From NCBI RefSeq assembly GCF_001182785.1, contig NZ_CP012099.1:426501-490500 (forward strand): a DNA stretch of 64,000 nucleotides, written 5' to 3'. Shown piece by piece: positions 15,724 through 23,908 of the stretch. Every line of letters begins with the position of its first letter. Positions within the stretch are counted from its first letter, which is position 1. The stretch comes from Bacillus thuringiensis. GTDB taxonomy: Bacteria; Bacillota; Bacilli; Bacillales; Bacillaceae_G. A program made the translations under genes and the position numbers. Under the pieces are notes generated by a model that saw only the letters and a program-made list of their open reading frames with translations, was not told where the DNA came from and ran no database searches.

Positions 15724-17088
15724 TTATTTTACGTTTTTACGACGAATAAACAGTAACATACCAATTAGGAATGTTGAAAGACCCATTAAAATAGATATAG
15801 GGTAATGCGTTGCAGTATTAGGTAATTTATCACCTTGTTTTTTTGTATTATCTTTTACATTACCACCTTGAGAACCGTTGTCCTTCTGAGAATTGCTATC
15901 GCCTTTAACACGATTGCCACCTTGAGAGCCGTTGCCACCTTGAGAGCCGTTGCCACCTTGAGAGCCGTTGCCACCTTGAGAGCCGTTGCCACCTTGAGAG
16001 CCGTTGCCACCTTGAGAGCCGTTGCCACCTTGAGAGCCGTTGCCACCTTGAGAGCCGTTGCCACCTTGAGAGCCGTTGCCACCTTGAGAGCCGTTGCCAC
16101 CTTGAGAGCCGTTGCCACCTTGAGAGCCGTTGCCACCTTGAGAGCCGTTGCCACCTTGAGAGCCGTTGCCACCTTGAGAGCCGTTGCCACCAGAGCCACT
16201 GCCACCAGAGCCATTGCCACCTTGAGAGCCGTTGCCACCAGAGCCACTGCCACCAGAGCCATTGCCACCTTGAGAGCCGTTGCCACCAGAGCCACTGCCA
16301 CCAGAGCCATTGCCACCTTGAGAGCCGTTGCCACCAGAGCCACTGCCACCAGAGCCATTGCCACCAGAGCCGCTGCCACCAGAACCGTTGCCACCGGAAC
16401 CACTGCCACCAGAGCCGTTGCCACCAGAGCCGTTGCCACCAGAACCACTGCCACCAGAACCGTTGCCACCGGAACCACTGCCGTCAGAGCCATTGCCGCC
16501 AGAGCCATTACCGCCGGAACCACTGCCACCAGAGCCGTTGCCACCGGAACCACTGCCACCAGAGCCGTTGCCACCGGAACCACTGCCGTCAGAGCCATTG
16601 CCGCCAGAGCCATTACCGCCGGAACCACTGCCACCAGAGCCGTTGCCACCAGAGCCGTTGCCACCGGAACCACTGCCGTCAGAGCCATTGCCGCCAGAGC
16701 CATTACCGCCGGAACCACTGCCACCAGAGCCGTTGCCACCAGAGCCGTTGCCACCGGAACCACTGCCGTCAGAGCCATTGCCGCCAGAGCCATTACCGCC
16801 GGAACCACTGCCACCAGAACCGTTACCGCCGGAACCGTTACCACCAGAGCCATTACCGCCGGAACCACTGCCGTCAGAGCCACTGCCACCAGAACCACTA
16901 TCGTCCTGAGAACCGTTATTTCCTGGAGGTTTATTATTATCCTTTAAATTTCCTTCTGCAAAATGATCGCTATTTTGTACAATAGCGTTTGTTAATGGTT
17001 GGAAGTTTTCAGTTGCAGCATTACCGATATTTAAACCGCTAAAAAAAGATAAAGAGAGTGTTGATGCTAAAATGAAGATTTTCGTCAT
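15724..17088 (-). CDS. Cell-wall-anchored Gly-Ser-Asn repeat protein with LPNTA sorting signal
   Basis: This 454-residue surface protein starts at 17088 after AGGAGG. The signal peptide is residues 1-24. The mature N-terminus is about 40 residues, followed by some 330 residues of low-complexity repeats of GGNGS, GGSGS, GSDGS and, towards the C-terminus, GSQGGN. The C-terminus has LPNTA, a hydrophobic helix (ISILMGLSTFLIGMLLF) and the basic tail IRRKNVK. This is a sortase sorting signal; in B. anthracis LPNTA is the site of sortase C (BasH/BasI substrates), not SrtA. The repeat is likely a flexible spacer. No binding domain is recognised. Confidence 0.85.
   Translation of the reverse strand: MTKIFILASTLSLSFFSGLNIGNAATENFQPLTNAIVQNSDHFAEGNLKDNNKPPGNNGSQDDSGSGGSGSDGSGSGGNGSGGNGSGGNGSGGSGSGGNGSGGNGSDGSGSGGNGSGGNGSGGSGSGGNGSGGNGSDGSGSGGNGSGGNGSGGSGSGGNGSGGNGSDGSGSGGNGSGGSGSGGNGSGGSGSGGNGSGGNGSDGSGSGGNGSGGSGSGGNGSGGNGSGGSGSGGNGSGGSGSGGNGSGGSGSGGNGSQGGNGSGGSGSGGNGSQGGNGSGGSGSGGNGSQGGNGSGGSGSGGNGSQGGNGSQGGNGSQGGNGSQGGNGSQGGNGSQGGNGSQGGNGSQGGNGSQGGNGSQGGNGSQGGNGSQGGNGSQGGNGSQGGNGSQGGNRVKGDSNSQKDNGSQGGNVKDNTKKQGDKLPNTATHYPISILMGLSTFLIGMLLFIRRKNVK
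15916..16903 (-). repeat. In-frame tandem DNA repeats encoding GGNGS / GSQGGN
   Basis: The left part (about 15916-16190) holds roughly 15 near-identical 18-base units (GCCACCTTGAGAGCCGTT on the plus strand). The right part is built of 15-base and larger composite units with small variants (GTC for AGC giving Asp). All units are multiples of three, so copy-number change keeps the frame. Confidence 0.9.
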
Positions 17089-17289
17089 GGTTTTCCTCCT
17101 AAGAAATTAATATTCCATCTAAAATACATCCCTTTGTAATATTTCTTAGGAAAAAGAGTTTTATGCAAAAAAAACTATATATAGAAAAAGGTGGTGTATT
17201 TGTCAAAGCAGAAAAGAGTTAATGTAGATTTCCTACAAATAGTAGAGGCGGAGAATTTACATTCATAACGGTAGAGGAAGTGGCAGTAG

Positions 17290-18168
17290 ATGAAAGAGTA
17301 CATAGCGTTTGATATTGGCGGTACGCAAATTAAGTATGGCATTGTTTCAGAAATAGGGAGAGTATTAAAGTGTAAAACAGTTGCAACAGAAATTCATTTA
17401 GGCGGAGAACAAATTATTCAAAAACTTATATATGTATCCAAAAAAATAATGAATGAACATACTATTGCAGGAATTGGTATTAGCACTGCGGGAATTGTTG
17501 ATATTAATAAAGGAATTGTGACGGGAGGTGCGGATCATATTCCGGGATATAGTACTATTCCTATTATTGATAGGTTGCAAGAGATATTAAAAGTTCCAGT
17601 ATCGATTGACAATGATGTGAATTGTGCAGCGTTTGGAGAAAAGTGGAATGGTAGTGGAAGAGAGAAAGCGAACTTTATTATGCTCACCCTTGGAACAGGG
17701 ATTGGGGGAGCGATTTTTATAGATGGAGAATTGTACCGAGGCCATTCATTTAGTGCTGGTGAATGGGGGAATATGTTAATAGAAGGAAAACCGTTTGAAG
17801 AGGTTTCCTCGATTTCAGGATTAATTCGTCTTGTCAGAAAATATAAAGGCAAAGGCGAGTGGAATGGGAAAAGAATTTTCGAGTTGTATGATAAAGGAGA
17901 TCGGGAAGTTGCTCAAGCAGTTGGGATCTTCTTTAAACATTTGGCAATCGGAATTAGTAATCTTGCTTATATTTTCAATCCAGAAACGATTATTATTGGT
18001 GGAGGAATTACTGATAGAGGAAATGAGTTTTTAAAAGAAGTAAAAGAAGAGATCAGTAAATACTTAAATCAAGAGATTTATAATAATTGTGAGATTGAAC
18101 TTGCACAAAACGGTAATTGTGCAGGAATGATTGGTGCTATTTACCACTTCTTACATCATCATAAGTAA
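17290..18168 (+). CDS. ROK-family sugar kinase
   Basis: This 292-residue cytoplasmic kinase has the ATP motif DIGGTQIKYG at residue 8, sugar-site residues in SIDNDVNCAAFGE and the phosphate loop LGTGIGGAIF. The zinc CXCGXXGC motif of glucokinases and repressor ROK proteins is absent (HSFSAGEWGNM occupies that place), as in beta-glucoside, N-acetylmannosamine and allose kinases. There is no N-terminal HTH, so it is an enzyme rather than a repressor. Substrate not assigned. It is separated from the yce operon by an inverted repeat. Confidence 0.8.
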   Translation: MKEYIAFDIGGTQIKYGIVSEIGRVLKCKTVATEIHLGGEQIIQKLIYVSKKIMNEHTIAGIGISTAGIVDINKGIVTGGADHIPGYSTIPIIDRLQEILKVPVSIDNDVNCAAFGEKWNGSGREKANFIMLTLGTGIGGAIFIDGELYRGHSFSAGEWGNMLIEGKPFEEVSSISGLIRLVRKYKGKGEWNGKRIFELYDKGDREVAQAVGIFFKHLAIGISNLAYIFNPETIIIGGGITDRGNEFLKEVKEEISKYLNQEIYNNCEIELAQNGNCAGMIGAIYHFLHHHK

Positions 18169-18169
18169 A

Positions 18170-18191
18170 TTATATGAATGTTTTCATATAA
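18170..18191. repeat. Inverted repeat between the ROK gene and the yce operon
   Basis: TTATATGA and TCATATAA flank six bases. There is no T-run, so it is a weak terminator candidate at best, or an operator for the following operon. Confidence 0.4.
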
Positions 18192-18296
18192 CTGAGAATT
18201 TATCCTTTTTATCGCTAGGTAAATAATGCTACAATATAAGAGAAGAATACAATATTTTCCGATTTGGAAAATGCTTTGTAGAAAGGGAGAAACTTC

Positions 18297-18893
18297 ATGC
18301 CTATTATTTTAGAAAAAGGTCAAAAGATCGATTTAACGAAAGGACAACCAAAAGTAGCAAAACTACAGGTTGGCTTAGGCTGGGATCCAATTGGGCAATC
18401 AGGTGGATTTCTGTCTTCATTATTTGGAAGTAAACCAAATGTAGATTGTGATGCATCTGTTGTTATGTTAGAAGGAGATCGTTTTTTAAACAAAAATGAT
18501 TTAGTTTACTTCGGAAATAAACTTTCTACTTGTGGTAGTATTATTCATTCAGGAGATAATTTAACAGGCGAAGGCGCTGGTGATGACGAAACAATTTTCG
18601 TAGAATTACATAAAGTTCCAAGCCGTATTAATCGTTTAGTATTCGTTGTAAATATTTATGACTGTGTAAATCGTCGTCAAGATTTCGGGATGATTCGTAA
18701 TGCATATATTCGTATTCAAAACCCGCAAACTGGTGAAGAATTAGCACGCTATAATTTATCGGATAATTATGCTGGCAAAACGACTCTAATTGCAGGTGAA
18801 ATGTATCGTTACGGAAGTGAATGGAAGTTTTCAGCAGTTGGAGAAGGAACACAAGATAAAAACTTAAGTGAGATTGTATCACGTTATCAATAA
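18297..18893 (+). CDS. yceC: TerD-family stress protein (YceC)
   Basis: This 198-residue cytoplasmic protein is the first of three TerD-like paralogues. The typical start ([20 protein letters not shown]), G-W-D segment, and acidic Ca-binding motif [14 protein letters not shown] are present. It differs from the next two by an insert [19 protein letters not shown] in place of the usual FDLDxS loop. TerD domains bind calcium and are tied to tellurite, phage and envelope stress resistance. The order TerD-TerD-TerD-TerC-YceG-YceH equals B. subtilis yceC-H, which belongs to extracytoplasmic and general stress regulons. Confidence 0.88.
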   Translation: MPIILEKGQKIDLTKGQPKVAKLQVGLGWDPIGQSGGFLSSLFGSKPNVDCDASVVMLEGDRFLNKNDLVYFGNKLSTCGSIIHSGDNLTGEGAGDDETIFVELHKVPSRINRLVFVVNIYDCVNRRQDFGMIRNAYIRIQNPQTGEELARYNLSDNYAGKTTLIAGEMYRYGSEWKFSAVGEGTQDKNLSEIVSRYQ

Positions 18894-18915
18894 AATAACC
18901 GAGGAGGAATTGTAT

Positions 18916-19500
18916 ATGGCATCAATTTCATTGAAAAAAGGACAAAAGGTAGACTTAACAAAAACGAATCCAGGTCTTTCGAAAGTTCTTGTAGGACTTG
19001 GTTGGGATACGAATCGTTATGACGGACAAAACGATTTCGACTTAGATGTTAGTATTTTCTTAGTAGGTGCGAATGGTAAAGTTTCAGGAGCTGAAGATTT
19101 CGTCTTCTATAATAATCCAAAAGGTGCGAATGGTTCTGTAGAGCATTTAGGAGATAACCGCACTGGCGAAGGTGAAGGCGATGACGAAGCGATTAAAGTA
19201 GATTTGAAAAATGTTCCTGCTCACATCGAACGTATTTGTTTTACAATTACAATTTATGATGGAGAAGGCCGTAGCCAAAACTTCGGACAAGTTTCTAATT
19301 CTTTCGTACGTATTCTTGATGAAGAAAAGAATGCAGAATTAATTCGTTACGATTTAGGAGAAGATTTCTCTATTGAAACAGCCGTAGTAGTAGGTGAATT
19401 ATACCGTCATGCAGGTGACTGGAAATTCAATGCAATCGGAAGTGGATTCCAAGGTGGATTAGCGTCTCTATGTAATAACTTTGGTTTAGATGTAGAGTAA
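18916..19500 (+). CDS. yceD: TerD-family stress protein (YceD)
   Basis: This 194-residue TerD-domain protein starts at ATG 18916 behind GAGGAGGAA; the longer frame upstream overlaps yceC and has no RBS. Calcium-site segments are complete: FDLDVSIFL near residue 43 and [14 protein letters not shown] near residue 85. It is about 70 percent like the third paralogue by eye. The gap to yceC is 22 bases. A strong hairpin follows, so expression of the downstream genes may differ. Confidence 0.9.
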   Translation: MASISLKKGQKVDLTKTNPGLSKVLVGLGWDTNRYDGQNDFDLDVSIFLVGANGKVSGAEDFVFYNNPKGANGSVEHLGDNRTGEGEGDDEAIKVDLKNVPAHIERICFTITIYDGEGRSQNFGQVSNSFVRILDEEKNAELIRYDLGEDFSIETAVVVGELYRHAGDWKFNAIGSGFQGGLASLCNNFGLDVE

Positions 19501-19511
19501 TAGATTTGATT

Positions 19512-19557
19512 TATATATCCATCGGTGAAATGCGTGTTTACCGATGGATATATTTTT
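19512..19557 (+). terminator. Hairpin with T-run between yceD and yceE
   Basis: TATATCCATCGGT and ACCGATGGATATA form a 13-bp stem followed by TTTTTAAA. It looks like a genuine terminator inside the operon, giving polarity or requiring an additional promoter for yceE. Confidence 0.75.
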
Positions 19558-19585
19558 AAAGATAAAAATATAGAGGTGAATATAG

Positions 19586-20164
19586 ATGGTTATTCAATTA
19601 CAAAAAGGACAGAAAATCGATTTAGGCAAGACAAGCCCTGGTTTAACAAAAGCAGTAATTGGTCTTGGATGGGATATTAAATCTTATGACGGTGGATCAG
19701 ATTTCGATTTAGATGCATCTGCCTTTTTATTAGATGCAAACGGAAAATGTACGAAGGAAACTGATTTTATTTTCTATAATAATTTACAGTCTCCTTGTGG
19801 ATCTGTTTTACATACAGGAGATAACCGTACAGGCGAAGGCGAAGGCGACGATGAGCAACTTGTTGTAGATTTGAAGAAGGTTCCAGCAGACGTTCATAAA
19901 ATTGCTATTACAGTTACGATTTATGATGCAGAAGGCCGTAGTCAAAACTTTGGGCAAGTAGGAAATGCATTTGTTCGTTTAGCAAATGAAGAGACGAATG
20001 AAGAAGTTCTTCGTTTTGATTTAGGGGAAGATTTCTCCATCGAAACAGCAGTTGTCTTTTGTGAATTATACCGTCATAATGGACAGTGGAAGTTTAATGC
20101 AGTAGGAAGTGGATTCCAAGGTGGTTTAGGTGCGCTTGTAAGAGCGTATGGCTTGGATGCATAG
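19586..20164 (+). CDS. yceE: TerD-family stress protein (YceE)
   Basis: This 192-residue TerD-domain protein has FDLDASAFLL and [14 protein letters not shown] as the acidic calcium-binding segments and the conserved C-terminus [32 protein letters not shown] precedes the ATG. It is close in sequence to yceD, indicating tandem duplication. It is framed by two terminators (19512-19557 and 20164-20195), so it may be transcribed alone as well as by read-through. Confidence 0.9.
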   Translation: MVIQLQKGQKIDLGKTSPGLTKAVIGLGWDIKSYDGGSDFDLDASAFLLDANGKCTKETDFIFYNNLQSPCGSVLHTGDNRTGEGEGDDEQLVVDLKKVPADVHKIAITVTIYDAEGRSQNFGQVGNAFVRLANEETNEEVLRFDLGEDFSIETAVVFCELYRHNGQWKFNAVGSGFQGGLGALVRAYGLDA

Positions 20165-20195
20165 AAAGGAAACGATATTCGTTTCCTTTTTTTGA
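20164..20195 (+). terminator. Terminator after yceE
   Basis: AAAGGAAACG and CGTTTCCTTT pair around ATATT and run into seven T. Confidence 0.8.
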
Positions 20196-20236
20196 CCTTT
20201 CTATAAATCTAGCAAAGAATAGGGGATAAAGGTAAG

Positions 20237-21028
20237 ATGAGTATTTTGCAAGGAATCCTTGATACGTATGCTCAGTTTTTCGACTTGGACATGTGGATTA
20301 AAGTGTTGCAAGATCCAGTATCTTGGGGATTAATAGGTACACTTGTTGTACTTGAAGGGTTGTTATCTGCTGATAACGCACTTGTGTTAGCGGTAATGGT
20401 AAAACACCTTCCGGAAGAAAAACGTAAAAAAGCATTATTCTATGGACTTATTGGAGCTTATGTGTTCCGCTTTATTGCGATTGGAATCGGGATGTTCTTA
20501 ATTAAATTAGCATGGGTAAAAGTGTTAGGTGCACTTTACTTAGCGTGGCTTTCAGTTAAATACTTCATTGATAAAAGAAAAGGTAATGCAGAAGAAGAGG
20601 AATCTCATGGTATGAACCAAAATAGTATTCTCTTCAGAATGTTCGGTGTCTTCTGGGGAACAGTTGCGATGGTTGAATTAATGGATATCGCATTCTCTGT
20701 AGATAGCGTACTTGCTGCATTTGGTGTATCTAATGAAGTTTGGATTTTACTATTAGGCGGAATGCTAGGTATTTTAATGATGCGTGGTATCGCTGGTGTA
20801 TTCTTAAAATTGTTAGAGCGTATTCCAGAACTTGAAACGACAGCATATATTTTAATTTTAATTATTGCAGCAAAAATGTTATTGTCTGTTATTCATATTG
20901 AAATAAGCCATACAGTGTTCTTCATTATTTTAGTTGTAGCATTTGGAGCAACATTTATACTTCACTACATGAAGAATTCTGGACAAGCTAAAGAAGAAGT
21001 TGCAGTTACTAAAGAAGACAATAAATAA
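20237..21028 (+). CDS. yceF: TerC-family membrane protein (YceF)
   Basis: This 263-residue integral membrane protein has about seven helices. The TerC signatures are LEGLLSADNALVLAVMV (near residue 40) and VELMDIAFSVDSVLAAFGVS (near residue 155), whose acidic residues lie within membrane segments and are thought to bind metal. TerC proteins (MeeF/MeeY in B. subtilis) have been linked to manganese export for exoenzyme metallation. The position in the Ter operon fits. Terminators lie on both sides. Confidence 0.9.
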   Translation: MSILQGILDTYAQFFDLDMWIKVLQDPVSWGLIGTLVVLEGLLSADNALVLAVMVKHLPEEKRKKALFYGLIGAYVFRFIAIGIGMFLIKLAWVKVLGALYLAWLSVKYFIDKRKGNAEEEESHGMNQNSILFRMFGVFWGTVAMVELMDIAFSVDSVLAAFGVSNEVWILLLGGMLGILMMRGIAGVFLKLLERIPELETTAYILILIIAAKMLLSVIHIEISHTVFFIILVVAFGATFILHYMKNSGQAKEEVAVTKEDNK

Positions 21029-21031
21029 TTG

Positions 21032-21068
21032 AAATGGGTTTGCTCGTTTTGCGAGCGCCCATTTTTTA
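21032..21068 (+). terminator. Terminator after yceF
   Basis: AAATGGGtttGCTCG pairs with GCGAGCgCCCATTT (internal mismatch) and is followed by a T-run. Confidence 0.75.
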
Positions 21069-21137
21069 TAACCAAAAATAGTTTATAATAGAAGAAGGAC
21101 TTAGAAAAAACGTAAATGTTTTTGGAGGTGAACTGTT

Positions 21138-22769
21138 GTGTTTTCACGTTTTACACTTCAACCATATGCATTAAAAGATGAATCAGATTTAAAGCAATTT
21201 GAAGCGCTTTTAGAAAAACGCCCACAATATGAGCTGACAGAGAATGAGATGAAATTTAGTTATATAGCATGTCGAATCCTTGGCGTTCCTAATGATGTAG
21301 ATGAATATTTTAATGAACTGTTTGATTATAGTGAAGCGAAAGGAATCGAAGTTTTACACGAACAAAATTTAAACAAAGTGATTGATTCAGAAAAGCTTCG
21401 TCATATTCAAGAAGTGTTCGTATTACATCAAGAAGCACCAAATGGTCTGACAGTAAATAGGTTAGTTGCACACTTATCTGGGAAACAACTTTTACCGAAA
21501 GTAGACAATCCTGATTTACAGCATTACATACATACGACGTTTATTTCAGTATTGAAATTATATGAGAAACAACATAATCAGTCGTTAAAGACAGAAGGCT
21601 TCCGTCGTTTCTTAATCGACATAATTAAACTAAGCGAAAATTACGTAGCGAAGTGGTTTTCTACGATTAATTATAAGAAACAGATGCCGCGTATCGTTTG
21701 GTATGGTGATGCACAGGAAAGCCGTATATATTTCTTATATTTTCTTATTATGCTCGGTTGTGATGTGCTTTATTATCACCCCGAAGGAAAAGATGGATTT
21801 GAAAATATTGATGAAGAGGGAAGAACTTTTATTGTGTCTCATCCGGGTCGCATTTCTCTTGAACCATTCCCTGATCGCCGCCGCGAGCGTGTTGCAACAG
21901 TAGCGTATCAAGCTTCGAAAGAAATTGAACAAGTACTTCACCACGATAATTCACTATTATATAAACCGTGGCAATTCCGTTCGTATACACCTGTAGCACG
22001 TACGTTAAAAACGACATATGATGAACTCTTTTTAATTACGAAAGAAAAGGCATTTGTACGTCCAACATTCTTTGTTGAAAATAAACATATTTATATTCCT
22101 TCTTTATTTGCGAAAATATCAGGCGTTTCAAAGAATGATAAAGAATATTTTCAACGATTAAAGGCTGTTACATCATTTGATAATAGTTTATTAATTAATA
22201 CATTCCCGTTTACGAAAGAGCAGAAAGCAAATTTCCAATATCATTATCGAGATGCATTGGACCGAGCTGGGAAATTACATCCTGATCTAATTATGAATAG
22301 CCATTGGTGGCCGCATAAGCGTTTACCGGAAGGTTTACAACATGGGATTGCAGAGGCGATTATCCATACGTGCGAAAGTGAAATGTGCAAACCAATTGCG
22401 AAAGAAACGAAACAAGAGGTAGCGCTGTATGTTTTTGCACAACTTTCTCAAATACCACCCAATATTTTAGAACAGCTTGAGAAATTTGATTATTCACAAG
22501 ATGTACCGAAAATTGTTATATTTAATAATGAGAAGAGCGGAGAATTAACTCGTTCTGACGCTGTTTTATTACTATTTTTGAATCAAATTGGAGTAGATGT
22601 ATTCCATTTCAATCCTACGGGCAGAAACGATATTGAACCGTATGTTGAAGCAGGAGCATTTGATTCCCATTGGCTTGAAGAAGTTAATTTCGATCTTGAG
22701 TTTCATGGTTCATCAGCCTATAAAAATTTATCACAAACAATAAAAGGACTATTTCGTCCATTTTTATAA
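21138..22769 (+). CDS. yceG: YceG-like protein of the Ter stress operon
   Basis: This 543-residue protein starts with GTG after GGAGGTG. It shows no signal peptide or clear membrane segment. The central stretch RIVWYGDAQESRIYFLYFLI and the later VPKIVIFNNEKSGELTRSDAVLLLF look like two similar Rossmann-like sub-domains, each followed by a 'DVLYYHPEG' or 'DVFHFNPTG' turn. This suggests an internal repeat of a nucleotide- or sugar-binding fold. It is the second-last gene of the yceC-H order, 18 bases before yceH. The biochemical role is not known. Confidence 0.85.
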   Translation: MFSRFTLQPYALKDESDLKQFEALLEKRPQYELTENEMKFSYIACRILGVPNDVDEYFNELFDYSEAKGIEVLHEQNLNKVIDSEKLRHIQEVFVLHQEAPNGLTVNRLVAHLSGKQLLPKVDNPDLQHYIHTTFISVLKLYEKQHNQSLKTEGFRRFLIDIIKLSENYVAKWFSTINYKKQMPRIVWYGDAQESRIYFLYFLIMLGCDVLYYHPEGKDGFENIDEEGRTFIVSHPGRISLEPFPDRRRERVATVAYQASKEIEQVLHHDNSLLYKPWQFRSYTPVARTLKTTYDELFLITKEKAFVRPTFFVENKHIYIPSLFAKISGVSKNDKEYFQRLKAVTSFDNSLLINTFPFTKEQKANFQYHYRDALDRAGKLHPDLIMNSHWWPHKRLPEGLQHGIAEAIIHTCESEMCKPIAKETKQEVALYVFAQLSQIPPNILEQLEKFDYSQDVPKIVIFNNEKSGELTRSDAVLLLFLNQIGVDVFHFNPTGRNDIEPYVEAGAFDSHWLEEVNFDLEFHGSSAYKNLSQTIKGLFRPFL

Positions 22770-22787
22770 GGAAAGGGAGAATATCAT

Positions 22788-23870
22788 ATGAATAACCCAG
22801 TCGTACTAGATTCGAAAACTGAATTGAATGAGCAAACCGCACAAGATGTTCGCTTGCAACTTAGACAAGATGCAGATGTGCAACGTATTTATAACGCAGT
22901 AGATATTAAAGATCAACTGGAATTAATTGAACTTGGAAAAGAACCTTCTATGGAAATTTCACGTTTCGCTGATCAAATTTTACATACAATGTCTCTATCA
23001 AAGATAGAAGATTCTGGTGAATTGTTAAAGCAACTTGGTAAAATTATGGACAGATTTGATAGTAAAGACTTTGCGGAAGAGAAAAGTGGTTTCTTCTCGC
23101 GCATGTTCAAAAAAGCGGATAAAATGATAGAACAAATCTTTAGTAAATATCAAACGATGGGCCGCGAAATTGATAAAGTTTATGTGGAAATTACGAAGTA
23201 CCAAGATGAGATGAAAAAATCAATTGGTACGTTAGATGGCTTATATGAGCAAAACTTAAAATATTATTTAGACTTAGAGAAGTACGTAGTAGCAGGAGAA
23301 ATGTTATTAGAGCGTTTAAATACAGAATTAGTTCCGATGTATGAAGAACGCGTGCGTAATAATGATCAATTAGCAGGTATTGAATTAGAGTCGCTTAAAA
23401 ACTCGGTTGAAATTTTAGAGCAACGTATTGATGATTTAGAAAAAGCACGTATGGTTGCGCTACTTACAGCGCCGCAAATTCGCATGATTCAACGTGGAAA
23501 TAATAAATTAATTGGTAAAATCAATACAGCATTTATTACGACGATTCCTATCTTTAAAAATGGTATCATTCAAGCAGTAAATGCGAAACGTCAAAAGCTT
23601 GTTGCAGATTCTATGGCTGAACTTGATCGCCGTACAAATGAATTACTTAAGAAAAATGCACAAAATATCGCAACGCAAAGTGTAGAAGTAGCGAGATTAT
23701 CAGGTTCTTCTAGTATTAAAATGGAAACACTTGAGGAAACTTGGAACATTATTTCAAGAGGTATGCAAGAAACACAACAAATTGAAGAACAAAATAAACG
23801 TGAGCGTGAAGAAAGCCGCAAGCGTATGGCTACATTAACAGAGAATATCAAAAAAGAATTACAAGGATAA
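22788..23870 (+). CDS. yceH: TelA-family toxic anion resistance protein (YceH)
   Basis: This 360-residue, almost entirely helical cytoplasmic protein belongs to the TelA/KlaA family. Long coiled-coil segments cover about residues 95-225 and 300-360, and the conserved core ALLTAPQIRMIQRGNNKLIG lies near residue 222. In other bacteria TelA accompanies TerD/TerC in tellurite and envelope-stress clusters. The ATG follows AAAGGGAGAA. It ends in a bidirectional terminator, so the operon ends here. Confidence 0.9.
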   Translation: MNNPVVLDSKTELNEQTAQDVRLQLRQDADVQRIYNAVDIKDQLELIELGKEPSMEISRFADQILHTMSLSKIEDSGELLKQLGKIMDRFDSKDFAEEKSGFFSRMFKKADKMIEQIFSKYQTMGREIDKVYVEITKYQDEMKKSIGTLDGLYEQNLKYYLDLEKYVVAGEMLLERLNTELVPMYEERVRNNDQLAGIELESLKNSVEILEQRIDDLEKARMVALLTAPQIRMIQRGNNKLIGKINTAFITTIPIFKNGIIQAVNAKRQKLVADSMAELDRRTNELLKKNAQNIATQSVEVARLSGSSSIKMETLEETWNIISRGMQETQQIEEQNKREREESRKRMATLTENIKKELQG

Positions 23871-23872
23871 AT

Positions 23873-23908
23873 GAAAAGGCAATGAGGAATAGTCCTCATT
23901 GCCTTTTA
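23873..23908. terminator. Bidirectional terminator between yceH and the Ca-ATPase
   Basis: AAAAGGCAATGAGGA and TCCTCATTGCCTTTT form a 15-bp stem serving both converging genes. Confidence 0.9.

Noticed and set aside
15916..16903. CRISPR-like regular repeats
   Set aside because: The units are contiguous, 15 or 18 bases long, in frame and without unique spacers. They are coding tandem repeats.
15835..16947. Long open frames on the plus strand and other frames across the repeat gene (Thr-Arg-Ala, PPEPL repeats)
   Set aside because: They are mirror images of the 15/18-base repeats of the LPNTA gene. They have no RBS and no signal peptide, and the minus-strand frame alone has a signal peptide and sorting signal.
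17200..17268. 22-codon ORF (TTG start, MSKQKRVNVDFLQIVEAENL...) before the ROK kinase
   Set aside because: The purine-rich stretch before it is weak, the start is a TTG and there is no family resemblance. It is not strong enough to call a gene.
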